Source: Prunus persica
Taxonomy: Eukaryota > Streptophyta > Magnoliopsida > Rosales > Rosaceae
Reading direction: 5' to 3'
DNA: 64,000 nt
Assembly (NCBI RefSeq): GCF_000346465.2
Contig: NC_034011.1
Location: forward strand, 5,325,083-5,389,082
The translations under genes were made by a program, and so were the position numbers. The notes beneath the pieces are model-generated. The model was given only the letters and a program-made list of their open reading frames with translations, searched no databases and was not told the DNA's origin. Within the stretch, counting starts at the first letter, position 1, and each line of letters begins with the position of its first letter. This document shows, in pieces, positions 33,901-46,299 of this stretch.

Positions 33901-36900
33901 ATACCAGAAGGCTGCTTTGAACTTTTTTCCATCAGAATTGATGCTTTGGGAAGGGGAAAGAAAGCCAAAATTCTCTGGGGTAGTCTGATGCAGGCAGTGG
34001 TTTGGAACCTATGGCTGGAACGTAACAGGAGAATTTTTGAGGATTATAAGGGAGTGGGAGTGGCAGAATTATGGGATAGAGTGAAGTTTTGGGCTGCCCT
34101 TTGGGCATCAACTTCCCTTGCCTTTAAGGATGTACCCTATCCTACCATTATGCGCAATCTGCTGGCCGTAGTATCTTAAGGGGTTGTTTTATGTTTGGTT
34201 GGTTAGATATGTGTTGAGTGGCCTTGTGTCTGTTTCACTGGCTAGTGTTTTTTCTTTTTATCTGCGTTCTAAATGCCCTTGTTTTGATCCTTACAATTTG
34301 AATAAAAATGTTTCTATTCAAAAAAATAAAAATAATAAACAAGATTGTTAGTATGAATTTTAAGAACTTATGGGCAGATAATTTAAAAATATGTTATGAG
34401 GTTGTCATGTACCTAAGGACTAAGGGTCCAACTTTCTTATGTTTGGCCTGAGATCAAACTGGACTAGATGAGTATTTTATGTAATTTCATAAACACACAC
34501 ACACACATACCCACACTAGCACGCACATGCACATACACAAAAGAAGTATTTGCATATTCGTACTCAAATTTCATGGCCATGTGTACATAAACTGTTTCCC
34601 CCCTTGACGTGTCTTATTGTTGTTATAATTGTACTATTTTATGAATTATATGTTTAATTGGTGTGTTATGGGTTGATTTTACATTCCCAAATGCTTCACT
34701 AGAATACGTGTTCATTCGTTTCTTTTTATTTTATTGATAATTCCATAAATTTTGAATGCCAATATTTCCAGCATTTTTCATCATTATTGCAGTTTAAATT
34801 ACCACAGATGACACTTTTCATATCTTTCTCAGCTTTCAAGAGTAAATCATCGGAAGGCAGTTCTTAGTTTCATAGCTCAAGTTGAAGTTGAAAAGCTTCC
34901 TCTTTTCTTTGTGTTGTTAATAAAGCCCTTGCAAATTGTTTCAATGGGAAGTGACAGTGCTGCAAGCTGGTTTTGGACCTTGCCAAACAGTTCTTTGGCT
35001 GAATTTCAAGCATTGGATTTCTTAAAATATTTCACTTTGAGCAATATATCAGCCCTATCTTGGAAGAAAAGATCTGGTTTTCTTCATGTGATTGAAGATA
35101 TCCTTGGAGTTTTTGATGCATCTCGTGTTGGCCCCTTTCTTGATTTTCTAATGGGATGTGTCGTTCGAATATTAGGAAGCTGCAGTTTAAGTCTTGATGT
35201 GGCCAAAGGCAATGGATCTTCGGTTGAAAATTATCCAGATGTGGACCTTACTTTGCTTGGAAAAGACAGTGCAGTGGAAAATAATGTTTTGGTAATACTT
35301 CATTTGTCTATTTACTTTTAGAAGAAACAAACACTTTATTAAATAATAGTTAGTGAATTACAGAGTGTCTGGTCACGGACAAGATGTCCACCATCTTGAC
35401 AGTAAATTGAGTTACATGGCATATGAAACATAATTTCTTTTGGCTGTAAATTGAGTTAACAATGAGTTAACAATTTCTTTGTAATTTACTGAGCAATTTA
35501 TGGTCTATGTGCAGATCTCCACAACTTTGAGGCAGTTAAAGGATTTGAGGTCTTTATGTCTGAAAATTGTATCCTTTGTTCTCAATAAGTATGAAGATCA
35601 TGAATTTAGTTGTGAGTTCTGGGACTTATTCTTCATGTCATGCAAGCCTTTAATTGATGGTTTCAAGCAGGAAGGACCCAGCGGCCAGAAACCTAGTTCA
35701 CTATTCTCTTGTTTTCTTGCTCTGTCTAGAAGCCAAAAACTTGTACCACTACTGTATAGGGAACAAAAACTTGTTCCTGATATACTCTCAATTCTAACCG
35801 TCATGTCAGCATCTGAAGCTATTGTATCTTGCGTTCTTAAGTTTGTTGAGAACCTTTTGAATCTTGATCACGAGTTGGATGATGAAGATAGTGCTGTAAA
35901 AAGAGTTATACTCCCGAACCTTGAAGCACTTATTGATAGCCTGCATAGTCTTTTTCACAGTAATAATGCTACCAAGAGGTAATAATGGGGTCATTTTCTG
36001 TGTACATGGACACACATGCACAACACTAAGCAGTGGTGCCACCTTCATGATGTGCATGCTATGAGACATTTTGCTTTATTTAAGTATATCTGCAGAGAAT
36101 TCCTTTGAAGTATTTGCTTTTCTTGCATTGAACTCAACCTTCTTGGTGTTTCTTTTCCCTTGTATGACACAATGGATGCTTTCGTGTGGCTTACAGGATT
36201 ATATTTCCAAATCCACCCTAGTTTTGGGCATTTAGAAGTATCTATGCTAGTTATAGGCAGCTGACTTGCTATTTTTCGTTAATGCTACATCTTAAGAGTT
36301 AAGACTCTTATCGTTACATTAACTCTACAATGTGTGATTGTTGCATGTATGTGCTTCGATGTTCAGTTAAGGTGATGAAAAAAAAAAATTTAGCAAGGAC
36401 AGCAATTTGCAAACTTGATTAACATTGTTCTGTTGTTAAATGAATAGCCATGAAATAGATTGTAGGTTGAGTACAAATTATGGGTCCCGTTATACAATGT
36501 GCTTGAAACTTTTTACATACTGTTCGATATGTGGAATCCCTTGCTATGCTTTCTTCTGATAACCAAAAGGACCATCTTTTCAAATAGTTTGTTTCATTTC
36601 GCTTACCGGATTTCTGTGATGCTGCCAAATTGATGCTAAGTTGGCTACCACCATGTGTTATCTGTTAGTTTCTTTATTAGTATTAAGATGAAGGTAGATT
36701 AAGAATAGTAGCATTCCCCAGCGTTCATTATGAATATTTATTGAATGTCCATGAGATAAACTTTGTTGATCATTTCTTATCATTAAGCATGATGATTGAC
36801 GAATCTTCTTGTTTATGCCGACCTTGATAGGATTGACAGCCTTGGCCTCCATTTTTCTGATTTCCGTATTAACCTTAACTACATTTCTCATCTATATTCT

Positions 36901-39900
36901 GCACTGATAATTTCCTGTTTTAAGTATTTTGTGGAAAAGAAAGGATGTCATCTTATATGCCATGTTTGTCACATGCGATTTTACTGCCAGGAAATTGTTT
37001 AAACACCCAGGAGACGCAGAAACAAGAATTTTCAAATTTTTACCGAAGTATATAAAAAGTGCAGTGCCAGCCAGGAAATTTGTGGATATATTGCTTCCAG
37101 TTTTAGCAAATGGAACTCAAAATTCAGGTAATTATATCTTGAAAAATCTCAGCTTTCGTACTTAATGAAGGATTTCCACCTCAGATACTTAAAGTCTTCT
37201 GTTTACTTTGCAGATTTTTGTTTTGAAGTGGTGCAAGTAATTCGTGATATTGTTCCAGTATTGGGGAGTGAGATTACAAATAAAATTCTGAATGCAGTAT
37301 CTCCCCTACTTACTTCTACTGATCTAGATAAGCGTGTTTTTATCTGTGATCTTCTGGATGCTGTTGCTAGAGTAGACCCTTCTGTTCACTTTGTGGTACT
37401 GTGTGAACCCCTCTTTATCCCTCTTTTATTAGAATTTCATTGGCTTTGTAATTTTAAATTTTGTCATTATTTTCTCGTAACTCTTCAAAGGAATGCAGGC
37501 AAAACTTGTCCAGGACTTGAATGCAACCTCTAATACAGAATTGGGTAGCCTGGATTATGACAATGTTGTCAATGCTTATGAAAAGATCAGTGTTGATATA
37601 TTCTATACAATTCGAGAGGATCATGCATTGGTCATTTTGTCTCATTGTGTCTATGACATGTCATCTGAAGAATTAATCTTGAGGCACAGTGCTTACAAGT
37701 CATTGCGTTCATTTGTTGAATTTGCTGCCCTAATACTTGGCCAAGTGGTGAGCAACCACTGTGAAATGCCTGATATGCCTGACAAGATGTTGGCCTCTGA
37801 TAATTGTTATTGGACAAGAGCATGCATTCAGAGAATAACAAGCAAGTTTCTCTTGAACCATATGGGTAATGCTTTGAAGAGAGGAATTTCTATTAAAAAG
37901 GTAATAAGTTTGTTCTTATCTTCCTGCAGGACTGACGGTATATCAATGCCAATTTAACACGAAGTCAAATCTGCACTATCACACAACCTCCTGTAAATAC
38001 ATTAACAGACCATGCATGTGTAACTAGAACTTTTCAAAGAGTCAGTTCCGATCTAATGTAGGACAAATGTTGCGCTATGTGTTAAAAATTCATTGCAATA
38101 ATAATGCCCAAGTTAATGGCCAAAAAAAAAAAGCCTAAATTACTGGCAAAATTTTTTTTTATCTGATTTGTTGCAACTCCAAGATACACTTCTTTCTATA
38201 CTTCACCCTCTTTATGATTGACTGGTGTGGTTTCAGGAATGGGTTGATTTACTAAGAGAAATGGTGTTAAAACTCCCAGAAGTGGCAAATCTGGGTTCAT
38301 TGAAGGCTCTTTGTGATGAAGATGCTGAAATTGATTTTTTCAACAATATCGTTCACTTACAGGTGAAGTTTTGCATCATGTTATATTCTTTTTAAAACAT
38401 GTTAATTAAAACATGTTATATTCCTAATTAAAACATATCTGTGGTCATTTTTTCTTAATTAAAACATGTTATATTCTTTTTAAAAATCAATTGCCGATCA
38501 ATTCAGAGGAAATGTTTGTCTTGAAAAGGAGTGATGAGTCTCCTCACGTATTTACTTTTCTTTGTGCAGAAACATAGGAGAGCAAGGGCTTTGTCACGCT
38601 TTAGGAATGTTATCAACGCCAGCTATATGCCAGAGGTTATTTTTGTCTCTGTTTTTATTACCTCAAAAATTAATTTGGTGATTTGTTTCACTTCTCAGAG
38701 TTTTCAACCGAGTCACTAAAATCTACTTTGCTGATATCACATCCAGGGCATCACAAAGAAAGTGTTTGTACCCCTCTTTTTCAATATGTTGCTGGAGGAG
38801 CATGAAGGAAAAGGGGAACATGTAAAAAATGTCTGCATAGAGGCCCTTGCTTCAATCTCCAGTCACATGGAATGGAATTCATACTACTCATTATTGATGA
38901 GATGCTTTAATGAGATGATCAAGAATCCTAATAAACAAAAGCTCCTTCTGAGGCTCATCTGTTCTATCTTGGACCAGTTTCACTTTTCAGATGCCAACGA
39001 CTCTTTGGATAATGTTTCCAACACAGGGACCACTGATTCTGGCACGTCAATCTTGCGTAGATGTCGTAGTTCTGTTTCGGCAAATGAAATACAGACATGC
39101 CTTCAAAAAGTTGTGCTTCCTAAGATACATAAGTTACTGAGTGATTCTGAGAAGGTCAATGCTAACATCAATCTTGCTGCACTGAGAGTATTAAGGTTGC
39201 TACCAGGAGATGTAATGGACTCACAGCTTCCTAGCATTGTTCATCGAATTTCAAATTTTTTGAAGAATCGATTAGAAAGCATCCGTGAAGAAGCTAGGTC
39301 GGCTTTGGCCGCTTGTTTGAAGGAGCTGGGACTGGAATACTTACATTTTATAGTCAAGGTTTTGCGAAGTACATTGAAACGGGGATATGAGTTACATGTG
39401 TTGGGATACACACTGAACTTTATTTTGTCAAAGTTTCTTGTGACTCCAATTAGTGGGAAATTGGACTACTGTTTGGAAGATCTCCTTTATATTGTACAGA
39501 ATGACATTCTTGGAGACGTTGCTGAGGAAAAAGATGTTGAAAAGATTGCTTCCAAGATGAAAGAAACTAAGAAGCAGAAGTCTTTTGAAACCCTGAGATT
39601 GATTGCTCAAAGCATAACATTCAAAAGCCACGCCTTGAAACTTCTATACCCTGTTACTGCTCAATTCGAGAAACATTTGACACCAAAAACCAAGACAAAA
39701 TTGGAAAGTATGTTAACTCACATAGCGGCTGGTATTGAATACAATCCAACTGTTGATCAGACTGACCTATTTATATTTGTATATGGTCTGATTGAAGATG
39801 GAATAAATGAAGAAAATGGCCAGGGTGAGAATATGTTTATTACACGTGTAAATGGACGCCGTCGAAATGATTTGACTAGAAAAGCTGTTTCGTCAGGCTG

Positions 39901-42900
39901 TGTTGCAGGTGCTAAATCAGTATGTTCACATCTTATTTCAGTGTTTGCTCTTGGGATATTTCAGAAGCGCATAAAGAATTTGAAATTGGGATATAACGAT
40001 GCACAAATGTTGTCAATGTTAGATCCGTTCGTCTTACTGTTAGGGAAGTGCTTGAACTCCAAGTATGAAGATGTCGTATCTGCATCACTTAGATGCCTCA
40101 CCCCACTTGTCAGGTTGCCTTTGCCTGCCATCGAATCTCAGGCAGATAATATTAAGGCCGCACTGTTTGGTATTGCTGAAAGTTCAGTTAATACTGGCAG
40201 CTCTCTAATGCAGTCATGTCTGAGGCTGTTGACTGTACTTTTGTGCGGCACCAAAATCACTCTGTCATCTGATCAGCTACATCTGTTGATTCAGCTTCCA
40301 CTGTTTGTTGATCTTGAGAAGAATCCCTCCTTTGTTGCTCTTTCACTTCTAAAGGCAATTCTTAACCGCAAGCTAGTTGTTCCCGAGATATATGATCTTG
40401 TAACTAGAGTTGCAGAATTGATGGTAACAAGCCAAGTAGAACCAATTCGTCACAAATGTAGCAAGATTTTATTGCAATTCTTACTTGATTATCGTCTCTC
40501 TGAAAAACGCTTGCAACAGCATTTAGATTTTCTGCTGTCAAATCTGAGGTGAGTGCCTAGTAGTGCCTAAGAAAACTTTTTCTTTCCTTATTGTTTTGTT
40601 TAATGATGGCTTGACTCTTTTCACAGGTATGAGCATTCGAGTGGAAGAAAATCCGTGCTTGACATGCTCCACACAATTATTGTTAAATTTCCAAAAGGCG
40701 TTGTAGATGAGCAATCCCAGACTTTTTTTGTCCATTTGGTGGTTTGCTTGGCTAATGATCAAGATAATGAAGTTCGTTCCTTGGCTGGTGCAGCGATAAA
40801 ATGTCTCACCGGCTATATAAGCCTACATTCATTTCGTTCCATTCTTGAGTACAGCCTATCTTGGTATTTGGGTGCAAAGCAACAACTGTGGAGTGCTGCA
40901 GCACAGGTAAATTTTTTTCATTTTTTTCTCAAGTTTAAAGTTATTTAGCCTTCTTATTTGAATGATGTGATTTCTTACTCTTCTTCCATGTACTGTGTCA
41001 TGATTATAGTTCACCAATTGTAGAGAAGAATTAGCTTTCAAGAATATCACAATTTAGGTATATGTAAGGTTGTTATCTAGACAAAAAGTAATCTTGGAAG
41101 TTGACTGAATTTTATATGTATTTTTTTAAGAACTTTTTCAGTATGCTAATGTTATTAGCACTTTTAAATGAATGTGGTTGGTGTGCGGGGGAGTCTAACT
41201 GATACAATATGCCCAATGCTCTATGCCATATATCCCAAAGCTCTTTCAAATTTTGTCATCTGGAGTTTGTTAAATAAGAAAAGAATGTGGAGATAAAGTC
41301 ACTTTGCCTGAAGTTTCATATTCGGAGTGCATACTGTATGTCAGAAAGCATGTAGTCTCAATGGGTGATGCATGTGTTTTCCTGAGTGATGTGGGATCTG
41401 ATTAATGTCTACAAAAATTGGATCTGCATTGTTCTTTGCCTCTGTTTGTGCTGTCTCATGTTTTAGTGTCAAACCTTGTAATCCTAATTTTGAGGAGATT
41501 ATCATAGTTGTTTTCCAAATCCTTTATCATAGCTTTATACCGACTCTGCTTGTGGTTCATTCACATTTCTCTTGGTTAATGTCTTCTGTCTATTTGATAG
41601 GTTTTGGGATTACTGGTTGAAGTCATGGAGAAAGGATTTCACAAGCATATCAACAAAATATTGCCAGTTGAAGTCATGGAGAAAGAATTTCATAAGCATA
41701 TCAACAGAATATTACCAGTGACTAAATGTATCTTACAGTCTACCATCAATGCAGTCACTGATGGGCAACTAGATTTTTCTAATGAAACTAACATTCCTTT
41801 ATGGAAGGAGGCATATTATTCGTTAGTGATGCTGGAGAAAATTCTGCATCAGTTCCATGGTCTATGCTTTGATCGGGATCTTGAGGTATGTCATTAGTTA
41901 ACACATCATAAAACATTGCAATGACTAATGGTATTTCAAAAATCCCTCAAACGAATTGTAACTTTATAATATAGTAATTTAGAAATAGGTAGTCCAGAAG
42001 TTCTATGTCAAATATGCTATCCTTCATCATAAAATATTAGAAAAGATGATCATAATAGATAAACTTATATTCATAATCTGGGCATTGAAGATGTTCTAAT
42101 CCCTTTTTCTCTGTTGTAACTGTTCCATTCTTTTGCTTAAATAGGATATATGGGAAGCAATTTGTGAATTACTGCTGCATCCACACATGTGGTTACGTTG
42201 CATTTCCTGTCGCCTCGTAGCTTTCTACTTTGCTGCTGTCACAGAGGCATGCTCTAAAAATCATGAAAAACCATTTGGGACTTACTATCTTATTAGACCA
42301 AGTAGACTTTTCATGATAGCTGTTTATCTCTGCTGCCAAATGAAGACACAGCTCGTTGATGATGCTGCCAGTAATTTGATTACGCAAAATCTTGTGTCCA
42401 CTATTTGTGGGGTGCATTCGTTGGTGGGACAAACAGAGTGTGCAGATCCCACCCAGTTCTGGTCCACCCTTGAACAACATGAGCAGGGCTGTTTTCTTAA
42501 AGCTTTTGAGTTGCTCGATGCTAGAAAAGGAAGGATCATGTTTTTATCTCTTACCTCTGGAATATGCAACAAAAATAATGAAAGCCCCTCTACGAATATT
42601 CGGTACTTGCTTGTCTCCAGCCTGCTCAAAAAAATGGGAAAAATTGCCCTTCAAATGGAGGCTATTCAGGTTTGTCCCTCTTAAACTTTTTTGTTTTTTG
42701 TTTTTTTTTTTGTAGACATTTTGGAACATTTCTTGGCATAGGAGCATTTTTTTAAAATTTGGTCTTATTCACTAAAATAGCTATTACTATTGGTGACATT
42801 GAAATTCTCTAGTATGTATTTTTTTTGGGATAAAAATCAGTGTAATTGTTCCATGCAGATGAAAATTGTCTTTGATAGTTTTGGAAAAATTTCATCCGAA

Positions 42901-43840
42901 ATAAGTCAGGAAGACTGCCTGCTTCATGCCTCTGAAATCTTGCTGCCCTTGTATAAAGTTTGCGAAGGATTTTCTGGGAGAGTGATTCCTGGTGAGTTTT
43001 GTGTCTCACTATTTCCCCATGTTGCCATTTTAATTGCATACAGTAGAAGTATCTGGAAAGTTGGTCCTGCATATCCTAAAAGCTATAGGGTCTCGCTGCC
43101 TCAATAAATAGCTTGCATTCGGGCTCTTTGCATGCCATATCTGCATCCCTCTGCGACAATTCTAGTACAGCTAGAACACAACAAATTATTGGTATGGATC
43201 CTATTGTACGTGGCCTTTTTATGCAACGTTGCATTGATGAGGGCTCAAGTGTTTGAACTATTAATTTTTCAGTCAAAGTGGAAGGGTATACATACACTTT
43301 GGTTTCTGCTAAGGAAGGCCATTTTATAAATTTGCTTCCAAAATCAAAATTGAGTTACCTGTGAAACCTTTGTTTCAAACTTTATTTATATTTGAGTAGT
43401 TATTTTTGGTTGAATTCATGAGTGGTTTAATATCACGAAATGTCAAAACAATCTTTATCTACTATATTGAATAGAATAAGATAGCTCCCTATCTCATGTT
43501 CCTATTGTTTATCTATATTTTGAAGTGCCATCTGACAAGTTGCTATCTCTTGGTCTTATATTGTCTACCAGAAAATATGAAGCAATTAGCGCAAGAAATT
43601 TCTGAACGTGTACGAAATAAACTAGGCGTACAAAATTATGTACTGGTTTACAATGACATCCGGAAGAATCTCAAGGCAAAGAGAGATAAGAGGAAACATG
43701 AAGAAAAGCGCATGGCTGTTACCGATCCTATGCAAAATGCAAAGAGAAAATTGAGGATTGCGGAGAAGCATCGTGCCAACAAGAAAAGGAAGATTATGAC
43801 AATGAAAATGGGGAGATGGACGCATTCCAAGTCAAAGTAG
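24929..43840 (+). CDS. UTP20: UTP20/DRIM, small-subunit processome HEAT-repeat protein, 31 coding exons
   Basis: Coding exons: 24929-24997, 25078-25200, 25299-25456, 25576-25620, 25819-25897, 25993-26066, 26878-26984, 27401-27583, 28178-28381, 28497-28713, 28857-28931, 29017-29363, 29738-29930, 30028-30280, 30367-30706, 31371-31551, 31672-31812, 31890-32151, 34833-35291, 35515-35978, 36991-37127, 37214-37395, 37499-37900, 38237-38362, 38570-38635, 38747-40548, 40627-40906, 41601-41885, 42145-42669, 42859-42991, 43572-43840. They total 8181 nt, about 2726 residues. Every intron is GT-AG and phases agree throughout with no stop. UTP20 is a nucleolar U3-snoRNP-associated scaffold needed for early 18S rRNA processing. 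Almost all of it is alpha-helical HEAT/ARM repeat. The largest exon (38747-40548) encodes residues about 1630-2230, with the conserved 'ITKKVFVPLFFNMLLEE' region. The last exon is strongly basic ('KAKRDKRKHEEKR', 'KRKLRIAEKHRANKKRK'), a nucleolar-localisation-type tail. Length and tail match plant UTP20. Oddities: a LINE in intron 18, duplicated intron sequence, and a 17-residue repeat in exon 28. Confidence 0.93.
26161..26330. repeat. Intron 6 copy of a 170-bp repeat
   Basis: From 'ttcctggattctctactgtt' to 'tctattgattttgttt', this matches intron 8 at 27965-28134 with few differences. It is flanked by 25-bp direct repeats containing 'acaaaataagcccttttt' (26139-26163 and 26362-26386). Confidence 0.85.
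27965..28134. repeat. Intron 8 copy of the same 170-bp repeat
   Basis: Direct copy of 26161-26330. It ends just before the (CT)n tract that serves as polypyrimidine tract for exon 9. Confidence 0.85.
28143..28166. repeat. (CT)n microsatellite at the exon 9 acceptor
   Basis: The tract lies about 11 bp before the GCTGCAG acceptor at 28171-28177, so it acts as the polypyrimidine tract. Confidence 0.85.
28768..28799. repeat. Poly-C then poly-T homopolymer in intron 10
   Basis: A run of about 16 C is followed by about 15 T. Assembly length errors are likely here. Confidence 0.9.
32820..34334 (+). mobile_element. 5'-truncated L1-type LINE in UTP20 intron 18
   Basis: Perfect 12-bp target duplications ATAAACAAGATT lie at 32808-32819 and 34335-34346. 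The element ends in an A-rich tail after AATAAA (34301). It keeps only the C-terminal part of ORF2 and a 3'UTR. It is in the same orientation as the host gene. The clean duplication and unbroken reading frame suggest a fairly young insertion. Confidence 0.92.
32821..34179 (+). pseudogene. LINE ORF2 C-terminal fragment (post-RT region and zf-RVT)
   Basis: About 452 codons are open from the 5' truncation point ('WDPVVEKVENRLQKWK') to a TAA at 34177-34179. Visible landmarks are 'LSKGGRLTMIQAVLCSIPIY' at the end of the reverse-transcriptase region, then 'FLWEG', 'GGLGVGSLRARSAALRAKW', and a zinc-finger-RVT motif (WKAKTPPKVKIFVWQAV, then C-x2-C-x8-H-x4-HC). The endonuclease and catalytic reverse-transcriptase motifs are missing, so it cannot be autonomous. 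It is read only as intron sequence of UTP20. Confidence 0.9.
41616..41717 (+). repeat. In-frame 51-bp tandem duplication in UTP20 exon 28
   Basis: Two copies, 41616-41666 and 41667-41717, encode VEVMEKGFHKHINKILP and VEVMEKEFHKHINRILP (residues about 2329-2345 and 2346-2362). They differ at a few bases and two residues. Confidence 0.92.
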
Positions 43841-45322
43841 ATGTTGCAAAAAGCCAATGCACTTCTTGGACCACCCTCACTCTGGTGAATTTTCTGCTTT
43901 GGTCATTAGGCGGCTACGATAGGACGCTACTTCGGTTGAGAGATTAATTTTTGTAACGGCTCTAGTTCTGTTAATATAAGTTGTCATTACAGTTTTGCTT
44001 AGGTAGAATCTATTTTATTTTATTTTTTTTATAAGTCAGAACAGGATAGGGATATCATAGGATGTAAATACCATTTCAAGATGTGCAGACGTGATGCTGA
44101 AACTGGCAGCATTTATAGTATTGTATATTTCTGTTGGTTATGACTGTTTCATAGCCTCAGTTTCCAATTGTTACAGTATCAATTTTGGGACTCTCTCTCT
44201 CTCTCTCTCTACAAGCCATAGATTCTAATCTATAGTAAGAATGATGAAACTTGATTGCAAAGGGAGAAGCCTATTTCCCGGGTATAAAACGACCTTTGAA
44301 CACCAATGAAAAAATGTTTAAAAAGAATCCTCTCCCGGCAGCGTAAGCTATACACGCTTGAAACGTACTACGCTAACCAAAGAAAATATCTGTCAGAACA
44401 TTCAATGGAATCTTTATATTTAATTATCTGTTCTTTTGGTAAATTGTAATTAAATATTTTTGTTATCTAATAAAGTATGAATGCTAGTTTTCATGTTCTC
44501 CACACTTCATGCAGCGCTCAGGGCCGTCGCCCTTCCAGCCCTTCACCTCATAAATAGACAACAAAACCTTGAACCCTACGCACTCAAAACCCTCTGTCCT
44601 CCTCTCTCCCTCTCTATACCTTGTTCTCTGTCTGCTTTGTTCAAAAATGACATGAAAAATGATTTCTCATCAAATCCGTTCCGTGAACCAAACTGGGCCT
44701 ATGTGTATAATCTAATTTCAAATTTAAATGACTGAGGGTCGATCAACTGAGTATTCAACTTTCTTAGAGTCGTGTATAGGGAAGGGGCTGAATTTTAGCA
44801 TTTTATTGGAATTGGGAGAATAACAAAAATAAATTTTATTTTACTTTTTTTGTTTCCGAAGTAACTCTCATCAACCAGCACTATTATGATGTGAACGTTT
44901 AGGGGTAATTCATCGAATTTCTCCAGTAGGATATATGAGGTCATTGTATTCCTATGTTTTTACATCGTTGCCACCAGACTTCATATTTTATTTCTAATTT
45001 ATTTCAAGCATTTCATTAACTGCCATAATTGTAATTAATACTCCCTATTAATAGCATATCAATCATGCCATTTCTTTTGGTTGACATTCCCTCTAACATA
45101 TCGCCCCTAGAATTGCAAAAAAAAAAAAAAAAAAATCTGTAAATTACATATACATAATGTACCTATGGAATATATATATATATATATATACACGTATAAA
45201 AATATAGGTATGTTATTTACCAAAAAAATAAGTACATAATAATCTATAGAAAACACAGATACACAATAATTTATAATAAAAAATAATAGGTAGATTATTA
45301 TCCATGAAAAAACTAGGTACAA
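43841..45322. other. UTP20 3' region and intergenic DNA
   Basis: The 3'UTR probably ends within the first few hundred bases. A (CT)n tract lies at about 44192-44210. The 44640-44700 segment ends in 'gaaccaaactgggcc', resembling one terminus of the 2091-2535 MITE family. A poly-A tract (45117-45136) and a (TA)n tract (45171-45190) follow. No gene was seen. Confidence 0.5.
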
Positions 45323-45331
45323 TAAATGAAA

Positions 45332-46290
45332 GAGTTTTTCTATTTAAACCCTACACTTTTCTTTGTTCACCCCAATATCTAAATCATTAAGCTCTTAAGT
45401 TTTATTATTGTGTAAAAAGACAAAAAAGACATCCAACTTAATACCTAACCCTAATACATCTATACACACACCCCACGCTCCCATTCTTCATATTTGATTA
45501 TGGTAACTTATATGAGAGCAATTTTCCTGGGCCTTCCTGTTTCGATTGAATAATAAAACAAATATTGATAAAAGGAAACCCTTTTATTTTTATGGACTCT
45601 TCATCTTCTTCCTCTGGCGTTCTAATCACCCAATTAGAAAAACTCGTCGATCAGAGTTCAAATGGCTCACAATCCTTTCAGAACTTGAACCAATAATAAA
45701 GCCCAAATTGGCACTCTTCCAGGGTCTTAATAATAAAACAAGTCAAAGATAATTAAAATTTAGGAGAATAGGAAGAATAGAAACAGACCTAATTGCCAAA
45801 GAAATAATTGGCTATGATTTTAATTTGAATGAAGTTGAAAGACCCAAACAAGAGTTCAACAACCATCAACAAACGATTTACTACTGCTCCTCAACTTCCC
45901 AATGGTGGCAGCGGCTCCTTTGGGATGGATAGAGGAAGAAGATGAATAGGCAAGTTTTAAATTTTAAATTTTAATATATATATTTTTGTTACAATATTGA
46001 ACTCAACTTATATATCAATTTAACTGTGTTTTTATAATAATGTGAGATTGAGGTGAACTTAGAATGGTAAGGGGCAAGATAACATGGTGTGGGTTATGGG
46101 GTGTGGAGTGTGGGGTGTGAAGTTGATGAGTTTTTTTTTTGTTTTTTTTTTATGCTAGATGTCTATTTAGGGGTAGTTTAGGAAAATAGTGGGGTTTTCT
46201 TAGAAATTGTGAAATTTTGAATTAAAAGTTGGGGTGAATTTAGAATATAGGGTGAAGAAAGAGAAGTACGGGGTTTAAATAGAGAAACTC
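45332..46290. mobile_element. Mutator-like (MULE) non-autonomous element with perfect 9-bp TSD
   Basis: TAAATGAAA occurs immediately outside both ends (45323-45331 and 46291-46299). The termini are inverted: GAGTTTTTCTATTTAAACCC on the left and GAGTTTCTCTATTTAAACCC reading in from the right. The TIR continues for 40 bp or more ('ttctttgttcacccc'). A 9-bp duplication with long TIRs is the MULE signature. The 959 bp encode no transposase. A 34-codon frame beginning MDSSSSSSGVLITQLEKLV lies at 45592-45696 and looks like captured host coding sequence. Confidence 0.85.
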
Positions 46291-46299
46291 TAAATGAAA

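Noticed and set aside
42193..42747. Overlapping minus and alternate-frame ORFs within UTP20 exon 29
   Set aside because: The plus-strand frame is continuous with its neighbours in splice phase and UTP20 content; the others are shadows.
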